Source: Chlorops oryzae
Lineage: Eukaryota; Arthropoda; Insecta; Diptera; Chloropidae
Direction: 5' to 3'
Assembly (NCBI GenBank): GCA_020466095.1
Contig: CM035807.1
Location: forward strand, 115,057,124 to 115,121,123
DNA length: 64,000 nucleotides
The translations under genes were made by a program, and so were the position numbers. The notes below the pieces were generated by a model. That model worked only from the letters and a program-made list of their open reading frames with translations. It was not told where the DNA came from and did no database searches. This document shows positions 1-13,300 of this stretch, piece by piece. Within the stretch, counting starts at the first letter, position 1; every line of letters starts with the position of its first letter.

Positions 1-795
1 ATACGTTTCTATACACAGCGTGAGCAAGGCATATTGGTTTTGTGCGGATCTTGTAACAGTGAGAGAATTTTTTCTGAACTTGTTCGCATTGACTGGCATA
101 CAACCCAACCGGAACTGTGCTCGAACACGTGCATAGCACGAAGTATGATGTCTGCTAATATACAAGACATGTCCACTATTCCTAATACATGTCCTAGGAT
201 GTGCCGTGGTGTGAAAACTGGGTTCACTGTGTATAGCATTGGTATATTGAAATAATGAAAAATACCGGTTTAGTTCGCTTCGTTCCATACACAAGCTATA
301 TACCGGGTGTATGACATTGTACACAGCTTGTGAAATAATTTGAAAAAAATTTTTTTTTCCTTATGTTTACCTATCTACTTCTTCATACACTTTGTGCCCA
401 TTCACCACAACACCCGGCTGGGAAATTATAGAACTTATCGTGCAATATTCCGTTTCTATTGATCTTATTGTTGTTATATTTTACTAGATGATGAGTTTCA
501 GGCTGTAGAACATATTTCATCAAAAAGTCAATTTCGAAAAAAATGTCACTTACATCAATTTGGCGGTTATGGGTCGAAATATTCTTGATTGAATTGAAGA
601 ATTGAAAATTGAGTCGATTAAGACATGTCCGCCTTTCTTTCCCTGCGTCCGTCTCTCCGTGTGTAGTCAGACTCCTTCGAAGTGCCTGAACTACACGTCG
701 AAATTCGTCACACAACTTCATCGGTCCCCGAGTGCGATCCTAAGCCAAAATGGGAGACATCCGCCCACTGCCACGCCCACAAATTAATTTGATGT

Positions 796-1015
796 GCTTT
801 GGATAAAACGCTTGTGACTCGTAAGCCACTCAATACATCTTCTTCTTGCGTGTTTAACTATCCCGGGGTCCGCAAAACGCGACCAGTTTCTCCATTTTGT
901 TCTGTCGGTTGCATCATCCGAGGTAAGTCCTACAGTCTCTAGGTCCCATTTTATTGTGTCCATCTAGCGCTGTTTCGGATGCCCCCGTTTTCTGCAACCT
1001 TGGATTTCCAGTGCG
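796..1015 (-). pseudogene. Retroelement polymerase C-terminal tail fragment
   Basis: The minus strand reads RWMDTIKWDLETVGLTSDDA then TDRTKWRNWSRFADPG, the tail of non-LTR reverse-transcriptase ORFs (RPKKRW...DR..WR...ADP). No polymerase core is present. A second copy of the same tail is at about 38041-38140. Confidence 0.7.
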
Positions 1016-1125
1016 TCAAGCCACTCAATACATATCATTAATATTTGGAACACTAGTAAATAACCCAGAAATGTGCCCACAAATAATGGTCTAACGTAAC
1101 TTGCGAATGGAAAGGCGTAGGAGAT

Positions 1126-1330
1126 TCAAATTTCAAATATAGGGTAGCCACGATGTATCAGGCGTGTGTTTGAAAGGCATATGTGTGCCACGCCCACAAA
1201 TATACTTTTTTTTCGTAAATAAAAGGCGTAGAAGAGCATCAAATTCGAAACATAGGTTGACCAAGAGAAATTAAATGTGTAGGTGGAAAATTTATGTGGT
1301 CCGCCAACTGCCACGCCCATAAACATTGAT
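1126..1330. repeat. Two to three diverged copies of a ~130-bp repeat
   Basis: Units share GGCGTAG(A/G)AG..TCAAATT, CATAGG and CCACGCCCA(C/T)AAA; a further CCACGCCCACAAAT is at 772-785. They resemble the GGCGTGGCAG part of the array at 26863-30700, suggesting a common dispersed family. Confidence 0.5.
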
Positions 1331-1705
1331 TTTTTTATAACATTGTACAGAAAGGCAAATCATATTCCATTTTTGTCGCGTCGCCTAGACCGACTTTAGC
1401 TTTCTTATTTGTTTTTCCTTTCGTTTTGTTTTTTTCTCTCTTCTTACATTTTTCTGATATTTTCCCAAGTAAGTCAAGGACCTAAAAGCATGTTCGCAAG
1501 TGTGTAAGTGTACTTGGGTGACGTCACGTATGTATTTCGCATTAGCTCTTTTACTTTGTAGGTCATGTGCGTTCAACGGTCTACCCTACAATTTTCACAT
1601 TTCGCAAAACAAAAAAAGCTCGTCTGAATACGCTTTGCCGAAGCAAACTGAAAACTGTTTCGATTTGAAATTTGAACTTTGGGAAATACAATGTGAAAAT
1701 TGTCA

Positions 1706-1767
1706 TAATTAATATTTTCTATAAATTAATTAATATTTTCTATAAATTAATTAATTAATTAATTAAT
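1706..1767. repeat. ATTAATTA short tandem repeat
   Basis: Two copies of TTAATATTTTCTATAAATTAA followed by five to six TTAA units. Low complexity, non-coding. Confidence 0.8.
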
Positions 1768-3705
1768 TTTTTCTTCGATACAAACAGAATAGTCGCTCAA
1801 CCTAGAAAACTATAAGGCAATTTTGTCGAGAGGGTGCGGCTCCTTCGGGTCCAGAAGTATAGCCGATAAACTGCATCACAAGATCAGTTTATAACCTTCA
1901 ATTTTCGACTTTATTTCCACTCTTGGAAGCTGTTCAGATCTTACCATATCCTTTACAATTTTAACAAGGGAGCCGAAAATTTCCCAGAGGTCCTTAGTTG
2001 ATTCTACTCCCTCAAATGCTGTCTTCAAAAATTTTCATTTTTTGGTATTTTTTCGAAATTTTCTGAGAAGGTCCCTAAAAGGGAATTTTCCATGCCTGTT
2101 ATATCGTCCCATATTAACCCTTAAAGAAAAATAAAATCTATTCAAATGAATTGTCATCATAAAAATAGGGTTTCTTCGAATTTAAACCAATACCAGGTAA
2201 TTGCCTAATACTTTACTCATAGATTTCGTGACAAAAAGAAATACATAACTTCATCTTAAATTCTATTTGGACATCGTCTGTTGAGAATTTTCCTTTAAAG
2301 ATGCAGTCTAAATAAACACCGTCACATCGGGCTCAAAGGTATTATTGACCAAGTCCAAAAAAAAAACAAGAACAATATTTGTTTTCTTGTATGGATGTTT
2401 TTCTTGTCATACAAATATTAAAGAACATTTCCCCATACTCAGCTTCACACCAAAGTGTAAACAAAACGATCATACTAGACTCACGATTCCGTGTAGCGTC
2501 CAACGCATGACTTCACACTTCTTGCAAGTTGCAAGTTGCAACACTGTAAAGCGCAGACTGGCGAGTTGTGGTGGATAGAGTGTGTGGAGAGGCAGAGAAT
2601 TCCGGGCTAAGTTGCATGCAACGGGACGCTAATGTTTTAGCTAATTAGCAAAGCCATCAGAGAGATGGTATTGATACTCCACAGGCTTGGTGTTAGCTCG
2701 TTTGTTGGCGTCCATCAACATTGGAACGTCCAATTAATGCTGTTAGCACTTTCGTCGCGGTGCAAGATTCTTGCCCTTTTTTTCTGAGACTCCATTTTAC
2801 TGCATCGGCGGCTGATTAATTAAAATCATATTTTTTTTCTATCTTCAATTTCAATTTCTTTATCCACGATTCACGATTTGCTGCATCTCCATCTTCCTGC
2901 CGCTGCATCTCCTTCTTCCTGCCATCGAAGCATTTGATTAAGTTGCAGCGAAATCGAAAGTGTTGATTTCTTAATTCATGGGGCATTGTTCTGCTCGGTA
3001 ATGAAAACAAAATGGGGAAAATTGAATGCCTTAAAGGGCAAATTTGTTTACAATGGCCCAGTGGATCTTATTTATTGGACCTTTGCTGTTCGCAGAGCAA
3101 TTTAAAATGTTGTTAGAAGAAGGACTGCTTTTCATTCGAAAGCATTGGAGTTCTCAATCCAAGAAGGTCGTAAGTTTTATGAGGAATTTTTTTATTTTAT
3201 TTTATTTTTTCGTGTGGGCAGCATCGAATACAATTAGAATTGTTATCTTTTCAAATGTTAATTCTGACAGATTTAACAAAACTCTTTAGAGCCTCATTAA
3301 GCTTTCATCGCATACTTTCATTCATGGACTTTCTTGTGCTTTTTGAAGCTTTTTTTTCAGTAGCCAAAAGAGAAACAAAAAGCACAAAAAAGGAAAAAAA
3401 ATAATATTTATTCTTTTATTTTCTGGAACGAATTTAAATAACCAAAAAAAAATAATGCTTTCAATAATAATTGAAAGAATTCTTTTACCCATAATCCCCA
3501 CCTTCAACAGAAATCTCTTCAGTACTTTTGATTCCTCTCTTTCTTTTTTCTTTAATAATATTTACCGCCATTTTCGTCTTGTCTTGTCAACACCAGAATC
3601 TCCAGAATTTTTTTGATTTAATTCCTTAAAAACATTTTCTTGAAACGTTTACTTTCCTCCTTCAAATAAAGCCTTGAAGTTCTACGGACCCTTTGAATCC
3701 TTCTA

Positions 3706-4255
3706 GGGCATTTACATATACGTTTTAGCGCTCCTCGTTTAAGCTAAAACGACTAAGTCAAAACGGGGTGTTTACATATGCGCATGTCGATTTGTCATTT
3801 TGTGGTTATCTTTTGGGCATTTACATATACGTTTTAGCGCTCCTCGTTTAAGCTAAAACGACTAAGTCAAAACGGGGTGTTTACATATGCGCATGTCGAT
3901 TTGTCATTTTGTGGTTATCTTTTGTGAAATATGAGTGAATATTGTAATTTAGAATAGAAGCAATTATTGAAATTGTGTTCGTTTTCTACATTGGTTGTGG
4001 AAACAACCTCACATTTTTTAAATTAGAAATTTCAATTACCATATGTTTTGCATTTTTATAGTGATGACACTCAGATTTCGATATTTTTATCAGTTATAAG
4101 CAGGATTTATCTTGTTTAGCTACTTGTTTTAAATTAAAACATGGAAAGTTTCTCGTTTTAGTTTTGTACGATAAAACGGGAAAAATCTAAGTTGTTTTAG
4201 ACCTAAAACGGGCAAAGTTACTAAAACGCGAATAAAACGGCATATGTAAACGGCC
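3706..4255. mobile_element. TA-flanked MITE with internal 109-bp tandem duplication
   Basis: Inverted ends are GGGCATTTACATATACGTTTTA and, at the right, the complement of TAAAACGGCATATGTAAACGGCC, with TA on both sides (3704-3705, 4256-4257). The left end is present twice in tandem (3706-3814 and 3815-3923, essentially identical). It stops 93 bp before the first myosin exon in the window. Confidence 0.75.
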
Positions 4256-4348
4256 TATTCCTCATCATACTTGCTAATTACTTGATTTGACTCTAAAGAC
4301 TTCAACAAAATATACCTATAATAATAATTAACAATTTTCTTTTATTAG

Positions 4349-7300
4349 GTTCCAATCCGGCAATATTTACACATACATCGGTGAGGTTTGCGTCTCGATC
4401 AATCCCTATCGGCAAATGAATATTTACGATCCAGAGACGATAAAGAAGTACAAAGGACGAGAACTATTTGAAAATCCACCGCATATATTTGCCATCGCCG
4501 ATGCTGCTTACAGGGTTCTCAAACAGCGACACCAAGATACATGCATACTGATATCTGGTGAATCTGGAGCTGGAAAAACAGAAGCATCCAAAATTATAAT
4601 GAAATATATTGCCGCAGTGACGAATCTGCATGGACAAAACGAAATCGAAAGGTTTTTAAACAATTTTTAATACTTTTAATTAAAATTGAATACTCGTAAA
4701 ATATAGATTAAGATTCGTAGGGTCGAAGGAACTTTGCACATAGAATCGTTTTGTACAAATTATAGAATTTTTATTTTAATACTTCAGAGATTCACTTGAG
4801 GCTGCCTCCAGTCAGCCTGCAATCATAGATGAGGTTCGTTTTTTTATTCTCTCATAGCAAAAAGTAACGCTTTCCTCCTCCTCATTTTATTCAATGCAAA
4901 TTTTCTATTGTCATGTTTTCGAAAAAATGTTTTTGCTGGAGTTGCCCGCCAACCGAGCTTCCGTGAGACTTTTATTTAATGCATCGGTACATTAATTAAA
5001 ATATTGTGTTTGTTTGAGCCTCCTTTGTTTAGACAGACTGAACGTTTATTTAGAAACTCGTAATGTAACACAAAAAAAAAGACTCTTTTCATCGATTCCA
5101 TCGTGCCAATGAACTTTTCTCAAAACTCTTTGGACATGTAGACGCACATGTTGGTGCATGTAAATGCGCTCAAGTTGCACACAAAACAAAAAAATATAAA
5201 AAATATATAAAATAAAAATAAAAAAATATAAGAAAAATATGTTTAAAAATTTAAACAATAAAAAAAATATAAAATGCTTTTAAAAAATAATTAAAAAATA
5301 TAAAAATATTAAAATAATAAACAAATAAAAAATATAAGAAAAATATAAAATAATATTTCTTTAAAATAATTAATAAATATTTAAAAAATATAAAAATATT
5401 TAAAAAATATTAAAAAAATAAAAAATAAAAAATATTTAAAAAAATATAAAATAATGTTTTTAAAAAATATATAAAAAATATAAAAAATATTTAAAGAATA
5501 AAAAATATAAGTAAAAATATAAAATAATATTTTTTAAATAATTAGATAAATATTTAAATAATATAAAAAATATTAAAAAATATTCAAAGAAAAAAAATAT
5601 AAGAAAAATATAAAATAATATTTTTTTATAAATAATTAATAAATATTTAAAAATATAAAAAATATTTAAAAAATAAACAAATAAAAAATATTAAAAAAAA
5701 TAAAATAATGTTTTAAAAAAAATATTTAAAAAATATAAAAAATATTTAAAGAATAAAAAATATAAGAAAAATATAAAATAATATTTTTTTAAATAATTTA
5801 TAAAATATTTAAAAACTATATATAAATATTTTTAAAAAATATAAAAAATATTTAATAAATAAACAAATAAAAAATATAAGAAAAATATAAAAAAATAATT
5901 TTTTTAAATAATTAATAAATATTTAAAATATATAAAAAAAAATAAATAATTTTTCTAACAAATAATTAAAATATTTAATAAATATAAAAAATATTTTAAA
6001 AAAAGTTTGAAAAATATAAAAAATATTTAAAAAATACAAAAAATATTTATAAATATAAAAAAATATTTTAAAAAATATAAAAAATAAAAAATATAAAATT
6101 AAACAAATAAAAAATATAGAAAAATATTTTTATAAAATTAAAAATTTATTTAAAAAATCTTTAATTCATAAAAGCCAAAATTCATCGAAGATCCATCATA
6201 TTAAAGAGAAAGCTTTTCCCAAATTGTATTTAATTAATGAAGACGCTAATTACATACTTTGCAAATCGTTCGTAAAACGTCTTCTTAAAAATGACTTGCG
6301 TTATTTATCGCTAAAGTTAGATGATAGAAAATTTCAAAAAAACTTTTGTATTTATATTAATCAATTCTCTTTAAAATGCTAATGAAATTTTTAAGATATA
6401 CCGATTTCTTTTTCATTTACCTTAAAACACGTTTTCATTGACAGGGCAATATCTCTTGGACTGGTTCGAAACATATGCCTTCAAAAGAATGATATCCTAG
6501 ACAAAAGAATCGCTGATTATAAAACTCTTCAAAGATCTCTCCCGACCCGAGGAAACCCGTCCATTTTTCCCGTTTTATTTCTTACATATTTTTTTGTGTT
6601 ACGCATTAAAAAGAATTTTACTTTTATCCATTCTCTTTCTTTAATTCAATGCTATCAAGCTGCTCAATAATTTATAGCCCTCGTTAAGATATTGACATAA
6701 CACACCCAAATGAAATTGAAAGTCCTTTTTATTGCGCAAAAATATATGGCATGGCAATGGCAAATTCTCTAAGCCGCTGAGCTTTTTTTATACGATTTAA
6801 TTTCATTATTGATACTTATATAAAAATAGTTAGGCAATGAAGGAAGGGACTGGAGAGGCATAAATCAATTTCAGTAAAAATTCCTAATGAAATTACACCA
6901 AACAGTCAGATAGCTTTTGTCCATTCATGTGAAGTCTTCCATGTATTCTACTCAAAAATCAATAGCTTGAGGAATAATAGACCCTTTTTGCGAGTGTTGA
7001 CTCATCAAAGGTTTCGCAAGATATTGTAGATTTTAATTTATAACATTTAAAAGCTTCCCTAGAAGGATAACTACTTCTTGTAGATATAAAAAAAATACTC
7101 TTGATTGATTGATCACCGGAGATATCCTGACTTTTAACACAAATAAAAAAATGTTCTTCCTTTCTTTTCGCAGAGTTAAGAACGTGCTGATTCAGAGCAA
7201 TTCGATTTTGGAGACCTTTGGTAATGCGAAAACAAATCGCAACGATAATTCGAGTCGTTTCGGCAAATACATGGACATCGAATTCGATTACAAAGCCGAT

Positions 7301-10300
7301 CCTGTGGGCGGAATAATCACGAATTATTTGCTTGAAAAATCACGCGTAGTCCAACAGCAATCTGGGAGAGCGGAATTTCCATAGCTTTTATCAGGTAAGT
7401 TTTCTCTATTCCAAGAGACGTTATTGATGAATAATTCTAAATTCGATTTGAACCACAAATGGGTCGATGTGTGGGAGAGGAGTAAGGAGAGTGTGATTTT
7501 CTTCGTTGTTTGCCGTTTTAAATTTGAGGAATGTCTCGATAATGGGAAGATGAGCTCATTGTTTAATATTTGTTGTTAGGTTCCGTTATTATTTTGTTAT
7601 AAAAAAAGTCCATTCATTAGATAAAACAATTAGATAAGAGGCGCCTTTATTTATTTTCCAAAAGTTAACTCATCGATAAAGTTTGGAAATAATCTCTAAA
7701 AAGCCTCAAAAACTTTCTAAAACGTTCAGGAAATTTTGATAGCGATGATCCATTTAAAATTTAATTTATTTTGTTTGAAATAGTTGTATGCAATGCCCTC
7801 TGTCCTGGGAAATTCTCATTAAGTTTAAATTGGGAATAACATAGCCAATTATCTTCGCACATAAACCGGCAATGAATTCAATTAAAACTAGATTAAATAA
7901 ACACAGCCATATTTAATAATTTGACACTTCAAAAGATCCAAAAGAAATATCGAATAGCTGATGATCAGTGCCGGCCACGGAAGCAAGCTAGAAGCAAAAA
8001 GAGCGTAAGCGCTCGTATGTGCACAAAATTGCTCTCAAATGAGAAGCAAAGCTGAGAGCCAAAAATTCGTTCAGTTGAGTGGAAAACGTCAAGCGAGACG
8101 GAGCTGCGTCGGATGAAGCTAGATGAGAACGTAAATTTTTTCAGCCTTGATACACTTTGAAGAAAATGAATTTTTTATACTTCAGGAATTTTTTCATCGT
8201 GTTCTTAACATTCAGTTATTTTTATTATATTAATATACTATAAATTCAGCACATCATTGATTTTTACAATAATTTTCTGCTCTGCACTGTAAATTTTCAA
8301 GATAAAAGAGCTCAAGATGAGCTGAAAAGGCTCCAAAATGACCCATCCCTACCTCTTGGACGAAGCGACATATCGATCTAGGGACATACCCAGTTCTAAA
8401 GAACAAAACTTTTCGGCTCTAAGAAAAATTTATGCAATTTTGTATGAAAACATCCACAACTGTTTCTCGCTGTGTAATGTGCACGCATACAAACGCAATT
8501 GGTAATTGTAGTGGTGGCCGGCACTGCTGATGATTGATAAGAGTCAGTTAGAGGACACTTTAGCGCAGCTCCATAGTTGTAACTTGGCACATAAGAACTC
8601 TACAGGGAGATATTTACTAACAAGAGAACTAAATTTTGACTGCAGTTCTTGAAATTAATTAATAAATATAGCAACTCCCTATATTTCGTTTTGCCATATT
8701 GGCAACAGGTCAACTTTAAATCGTTCTCGAATATTGTGGCCGAGAATTAAGTTGCGCTTTTTTGCATTTTTCCCAGTTTGTTTACTTTCGATGACCTCAT
8801 AAATATGTTCCGAGAAAAGTCATCGCACGTCGTTTAATAAAAAACTCTGTTAACTGTATGATCTCTATTCTTCCCTCGTACTATAATTTAATTGCTTTAT
8901 TTTAATTGCTTAAAAGAAAAATTTAATAGAAGCCCGCGAGCACACTTTACGAGCCTACAAATAAATCGCATTAGTCATATTTTTTGAGCGCGTTCGCCTG
9001 AATCATTGTGTAAACATAACGATGATGTATTCACATTTTTCCACAAAAAAAAAAAAATAAAAAAATAGTAATAATAATAACTATCCCATATCTTTGTTTA
9101 TGCCGTTAAATTTATATCTTTCAACTGTTTTGAGTGGCAAATTTTGAAAGGAAATTCTTATTGGCTTTGATTGACTTGACATGCCACACGGTAACATGCT
9201 AAGCCATGCGATTATTGTCGTTAGACCCGCCCTAATTTTGGCCGAATGTGCTAATTGTAGGTGGAAGATGATAATCAATTTATCCATTCGATGATTTCTG
9301 CGAAATTGATTATTTTCAAAAAAGCTTAGTAATTTATTAGAGGAGTAAATAGTGCATTATTCTTCGCTTCTTTTTAATTAAATTACCTTTTTAAAGTACG
9401 ATGAATGGCCTTCTTGATGGAGCGAAACCTCTCATAGGAATAAACATTTTACTTGACGATCGACGTCTTCCCATTGAGGATATATCAGATAAATAGGTAC
9501 TTTAATAGGTGATATTTTTCGACTGAATCAAATTTTTAAATAATTTGATCAATAATAAGCAGTGCCGGCCACCACTACATTTACTAATTGCGTTTGTGTG
9601 CGTGCACATTACACAGCGAGAAACAGTTGTGGATGTTTTCATACAAAATTGCATAAATTTTTCTTAGAGCCGAAAAATTTTGTTCTTTAGAACTGGGTAT
9701 GTCCCTGGATCGATATGTCGCAAAAATTCGACGCCTCGTCCAAGAGGTAGGGATGGGTCATTTTGGAGCTTTTCAGCTCATCTTGAGCTCTTTTATCTTG
9801 AAAATTTAAAGTGCAGAGCAGAGAATTATTGTACAAATCAATGATGTGCTGAATTTATATATATTATATAATAAAAATAACTGAATGTTAAGAACACGAT
9901 GAAAAAATTCCTGAAGTATAAAAAATCATTTTCTTCAAAGTGTATCAAGGCTGAAAAAATTGTACGTTCTCATCTAGCTTCATCCGACGCAGCTCCGTCT
10001 CGCTTGACTTTTCACTCAACTGAACGAATTTTTGGCTCTCAGCTTTGCTTCTCATTTGAGAGCAATTTTGTGCACATACGAGTGCTTACGCTCTTTTTGC
10101 TTCTAGCTTGCTTCCGTGGCCAGCACTGATAATAAGTGGTGTATGTAAATATAATGGTTGATATTATTTGAAACCTGTCAGCGAAATTCTCGTCTCCGGG
10201 ATCTCCAAACTTTTAAGGATGTTCGAGCTTCACTTTTCGAACCTTTTTCTTAAGTTCCAGGCAAGAAAGCCATCTCTTCGCTTTGTTTTTCTGACGAAAA

Positions 10301-13300
10301 ATTGATGAAATTCAGTGGGTTCCAGAGATATTTGTGATCAATAGGTTTTGTCTGCCTTCTCGAGTATCTCGCCGATTTTCTGCTGCCCTGTCGCCACAGG
10401 TCTGACCAAATATAATTTAGGTATATCCACTCAGAAAGCTTCATCTACGTATTAAAAATCTCCCAAGAAGATCGACAATTCGAATCGATTTTTAATTCCA
10501 TAATTTAGGGCTCGATTCGTTAAATGTCTTACTTCATCTAATCTTGATCATTGCAAAAAGAAGTCGCTTTGAAGTAAAGCCATTAGCTAGCAACAGCCAT
10601 TCAAGATCCTCTGAAAACGTTGGAAAACATCGAAGTTTTATGGCCATGATTATTCAAATCGATTAAAACTATTCGAATTGATCGTTAAATCGCATTATCT
10701 TTACAGCTACTTCGTGGTGCTACAGAGAACGAGCTGCGTCAATTCGATCTCAGCAAGGATCCGAGTAAATATCACTATATGAATCAGGGCAGCATGGATA
10801 TACTTAACGAGAAAGCGGACTACAAGGGCACAAATAATGCATTTAAGACACTGGGATTTTCCACTTACGAAGTTAATACGATCTGGCGGATCGTCGCGGC
10901 CATTTTGCATTTGGGCAACATCGAATTTCAGAGTAAGACTTTTATTTATTATTAATTTTTTTTTTTTTGAATATTTGAATTTAATTTTATTGGATTTTTG
11001 ATTTTATTTCAACGTTTTTTATTGCAGCAATCGAAGATGAGCTCGTTATATCAAATAAAAACCATTTAGAATCGGCGGCGAAACTCTTGCAAGTAACCGA
11101 AATCGAATTGTGCGCCTCGTTGACAAAACGCGTCATTGCGGCTGGGGGGAATGTCATGCAGAAGGAGCATAATGCAACACAAGCGGAATATGGCAAGGAT
11201 GCATTGGCCAAAGCCATTTACGATCGTCTATTCACATGGATAATATCGCGCATAAATCGTGCCATCCTATTCCGTGGCTCGAAGACACAAGCACGCTTTA
11301 ACAGTGTAATCGGAGTGCTGGACATTTATGGCTTTGAAATTTTCGATTCGAACAGTTTCGAGCAATTCTGCATAAATTATTGCAATGAAAAATTACAGCA
11401 GTTATTTATAGGTGAGCAATTTTTTTTTTTTTTTATTCTCTATATGGGAATTCATTCGAACCCTCGAAGGAGTGAACTTCTTTGCGTTAACTGTCAAAAT
11501 ACATGGAAACTTTGACGGCTGCTTATAAAAGGTTCTCAAAGTTCACTAAATTCGAGGTCTCAATGAATACCCATTATGCGATTTAATGCAATAAGTGTTG
11601 ATGGCTAAGTTGATAGTACATCGCATATTAAAATCCAGTCATTAACAGGGCTCGGATTTTGTTGACTTTTATAAATTTAAAGCATACTTTAAGGAGTACA
11701 AATTTTGATTCAACTCCCATAAAGTTAAGATTCAATTCGATTTTTAACTTCAATATGAATTTTTGGAAGCAAGAAAAGCGGTTTGAATTTCAACTTAGCT
11801 TAACTTATTCCTAAAATGTTTGCTAGAACAAATTTTTGCCCCTTTAAGTATGCTTTAAATTTATAAAAGTCAACAAAATCCGAGCCCTGGTTATTAAATA
11901 TCCACAAATCTATGCCGCCTCCCTATCGCCGGATCGCTCTTTTTCAATATTTTCTTCGGCTAAATTGAGAGGGAGCATTTCATTCTTTCAACTCATTCCA
12001 AATCAAACCAAGAACTCATGATACAAGAAAACAAGATAGCGCCACTTCAGTACCGCTATTTTGAGGCTCTCTTTGAGAGCCGAAAATTGAGTTTGTGACG
12101 TCACTGAGCGAGAAATTGTTGTTGTTTCCCATGCTATTCAAAAAAGTAAAAAGCCCGGTTTAACATGGGAAACAACAACAACGAATCGTGATTTTGAGTT
12201 TGTGACGTTTCCTCTCTCAAGTGGCGCTATCTTGTTTTCTTGTATCATGCAAGAACTTAAGGGGGTCTTCTCATTGAAAACCCGTTTTTTTTGGACCCTT
12301 TTTAAAAAAATTCTTATTTGAAAACGCAAAGAATAATTGAAAACTTTTTTGATTTATTGTTTTACAAAAGGTTCAAAGTAAATAAAAAAAATTTTTTTGC
12401 CTCGATACGTGGGCTGTTCAAAAAGTAATGAGACTTCAAAGTTGGTGGTGAAAAAAAAAAGGTGCCGTCACGGCGGCCACGATTCCGGGTCTCCGGAGCG
12501 TCCGAAATGGAAAAAAAAACGGGGTTATAATCAGTATAGATGTAATTCTCGGGTGAACCTCAAGCTTAATTTTGTGATTTTTTTTTGACAAAATGGCGGC
12601 CATTCAAAAAAAAATTTCAATTTCGGGCTTTTTTTTTGTAGTTTAGTGTAAAAAAAAAATAGTAAAAAATTTTTTAAAATTATGGTCGAGGTTCACCCGA
12701 GAATGGTGACAATTCTGCGTCGATTCCACTTTGTTTCATGAAAATCGGTTCAGTTGAACTGGAGATATCATGGCCGCCAGTTCGAAAAACGTGGTTTCGA
12801 GATAAACGCGTTTAAAGTTTGAAGCAACGCAAAAATTACTCGTTTTAGCGCAGATCTTGCTCGACAAAGAAGGCTATATCCTCTAAACTATTTCGAATTT
12901 CAAAAAATCCTTTTAGTGGCATATTCACAACTACCCAAGCTATAAATAAATGCAAAAAAAAAAAAAGTCGAAAAGAAAAGTTGCTCAATGAGAAGACCCC
13001 CTTAATAAAAAAAAAATTTTCTTCTATCAACAGAGCTGGTACTAAAGCAAGAACAAGAGGAATATCAACGAGAAGGTATCGAATGGACCAACATAGAATA
13101 TTTCAACAATAAGGTGAGCGTTAGGAAAATGAAATTCACTCATAATTTACTCATCATTAAAATTTCTCTTCATCAAAAAAAAAAAACAGATCATTTGCGA
13201 TTTGATCGAGCAACAGCACAAAGGTATTATCGCGACAATGGACGAAGCTTGCCTTACAGTGGGTAATATCAACGATGAGACTTTACTCAGTGCAATGGAC

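Larger units (their letters stand above)
1016..3705. other. Non-coding, upstream of the first visible myosin exon
   Basis: Apart from the short repeats listed, I see no exon with coding character on either strand. The missing first coding exon of Myo1D was specifically looked for here and not found, so this may be the first large intron or gene-upstream DNA. Confidence 0.5.

Noticed and set aside
3044..3289. 81-aa ORF starting MFTMAQWILFIG as a secreted or membrane protein
   Set aside because: Hydrophobic because of AT-rich composition; no neighbouring exon, Kozak context or poly(A) signal supports it.
4788..4833. Possible extra myosin exon (CAG|AGATTCACTTG ... GATGAG|GTTCG)
   Set aside because: Its 46-bp length breaks the phase between exons 4349-4651 and 7174-7394, and the motor sequence is contiguous without it.
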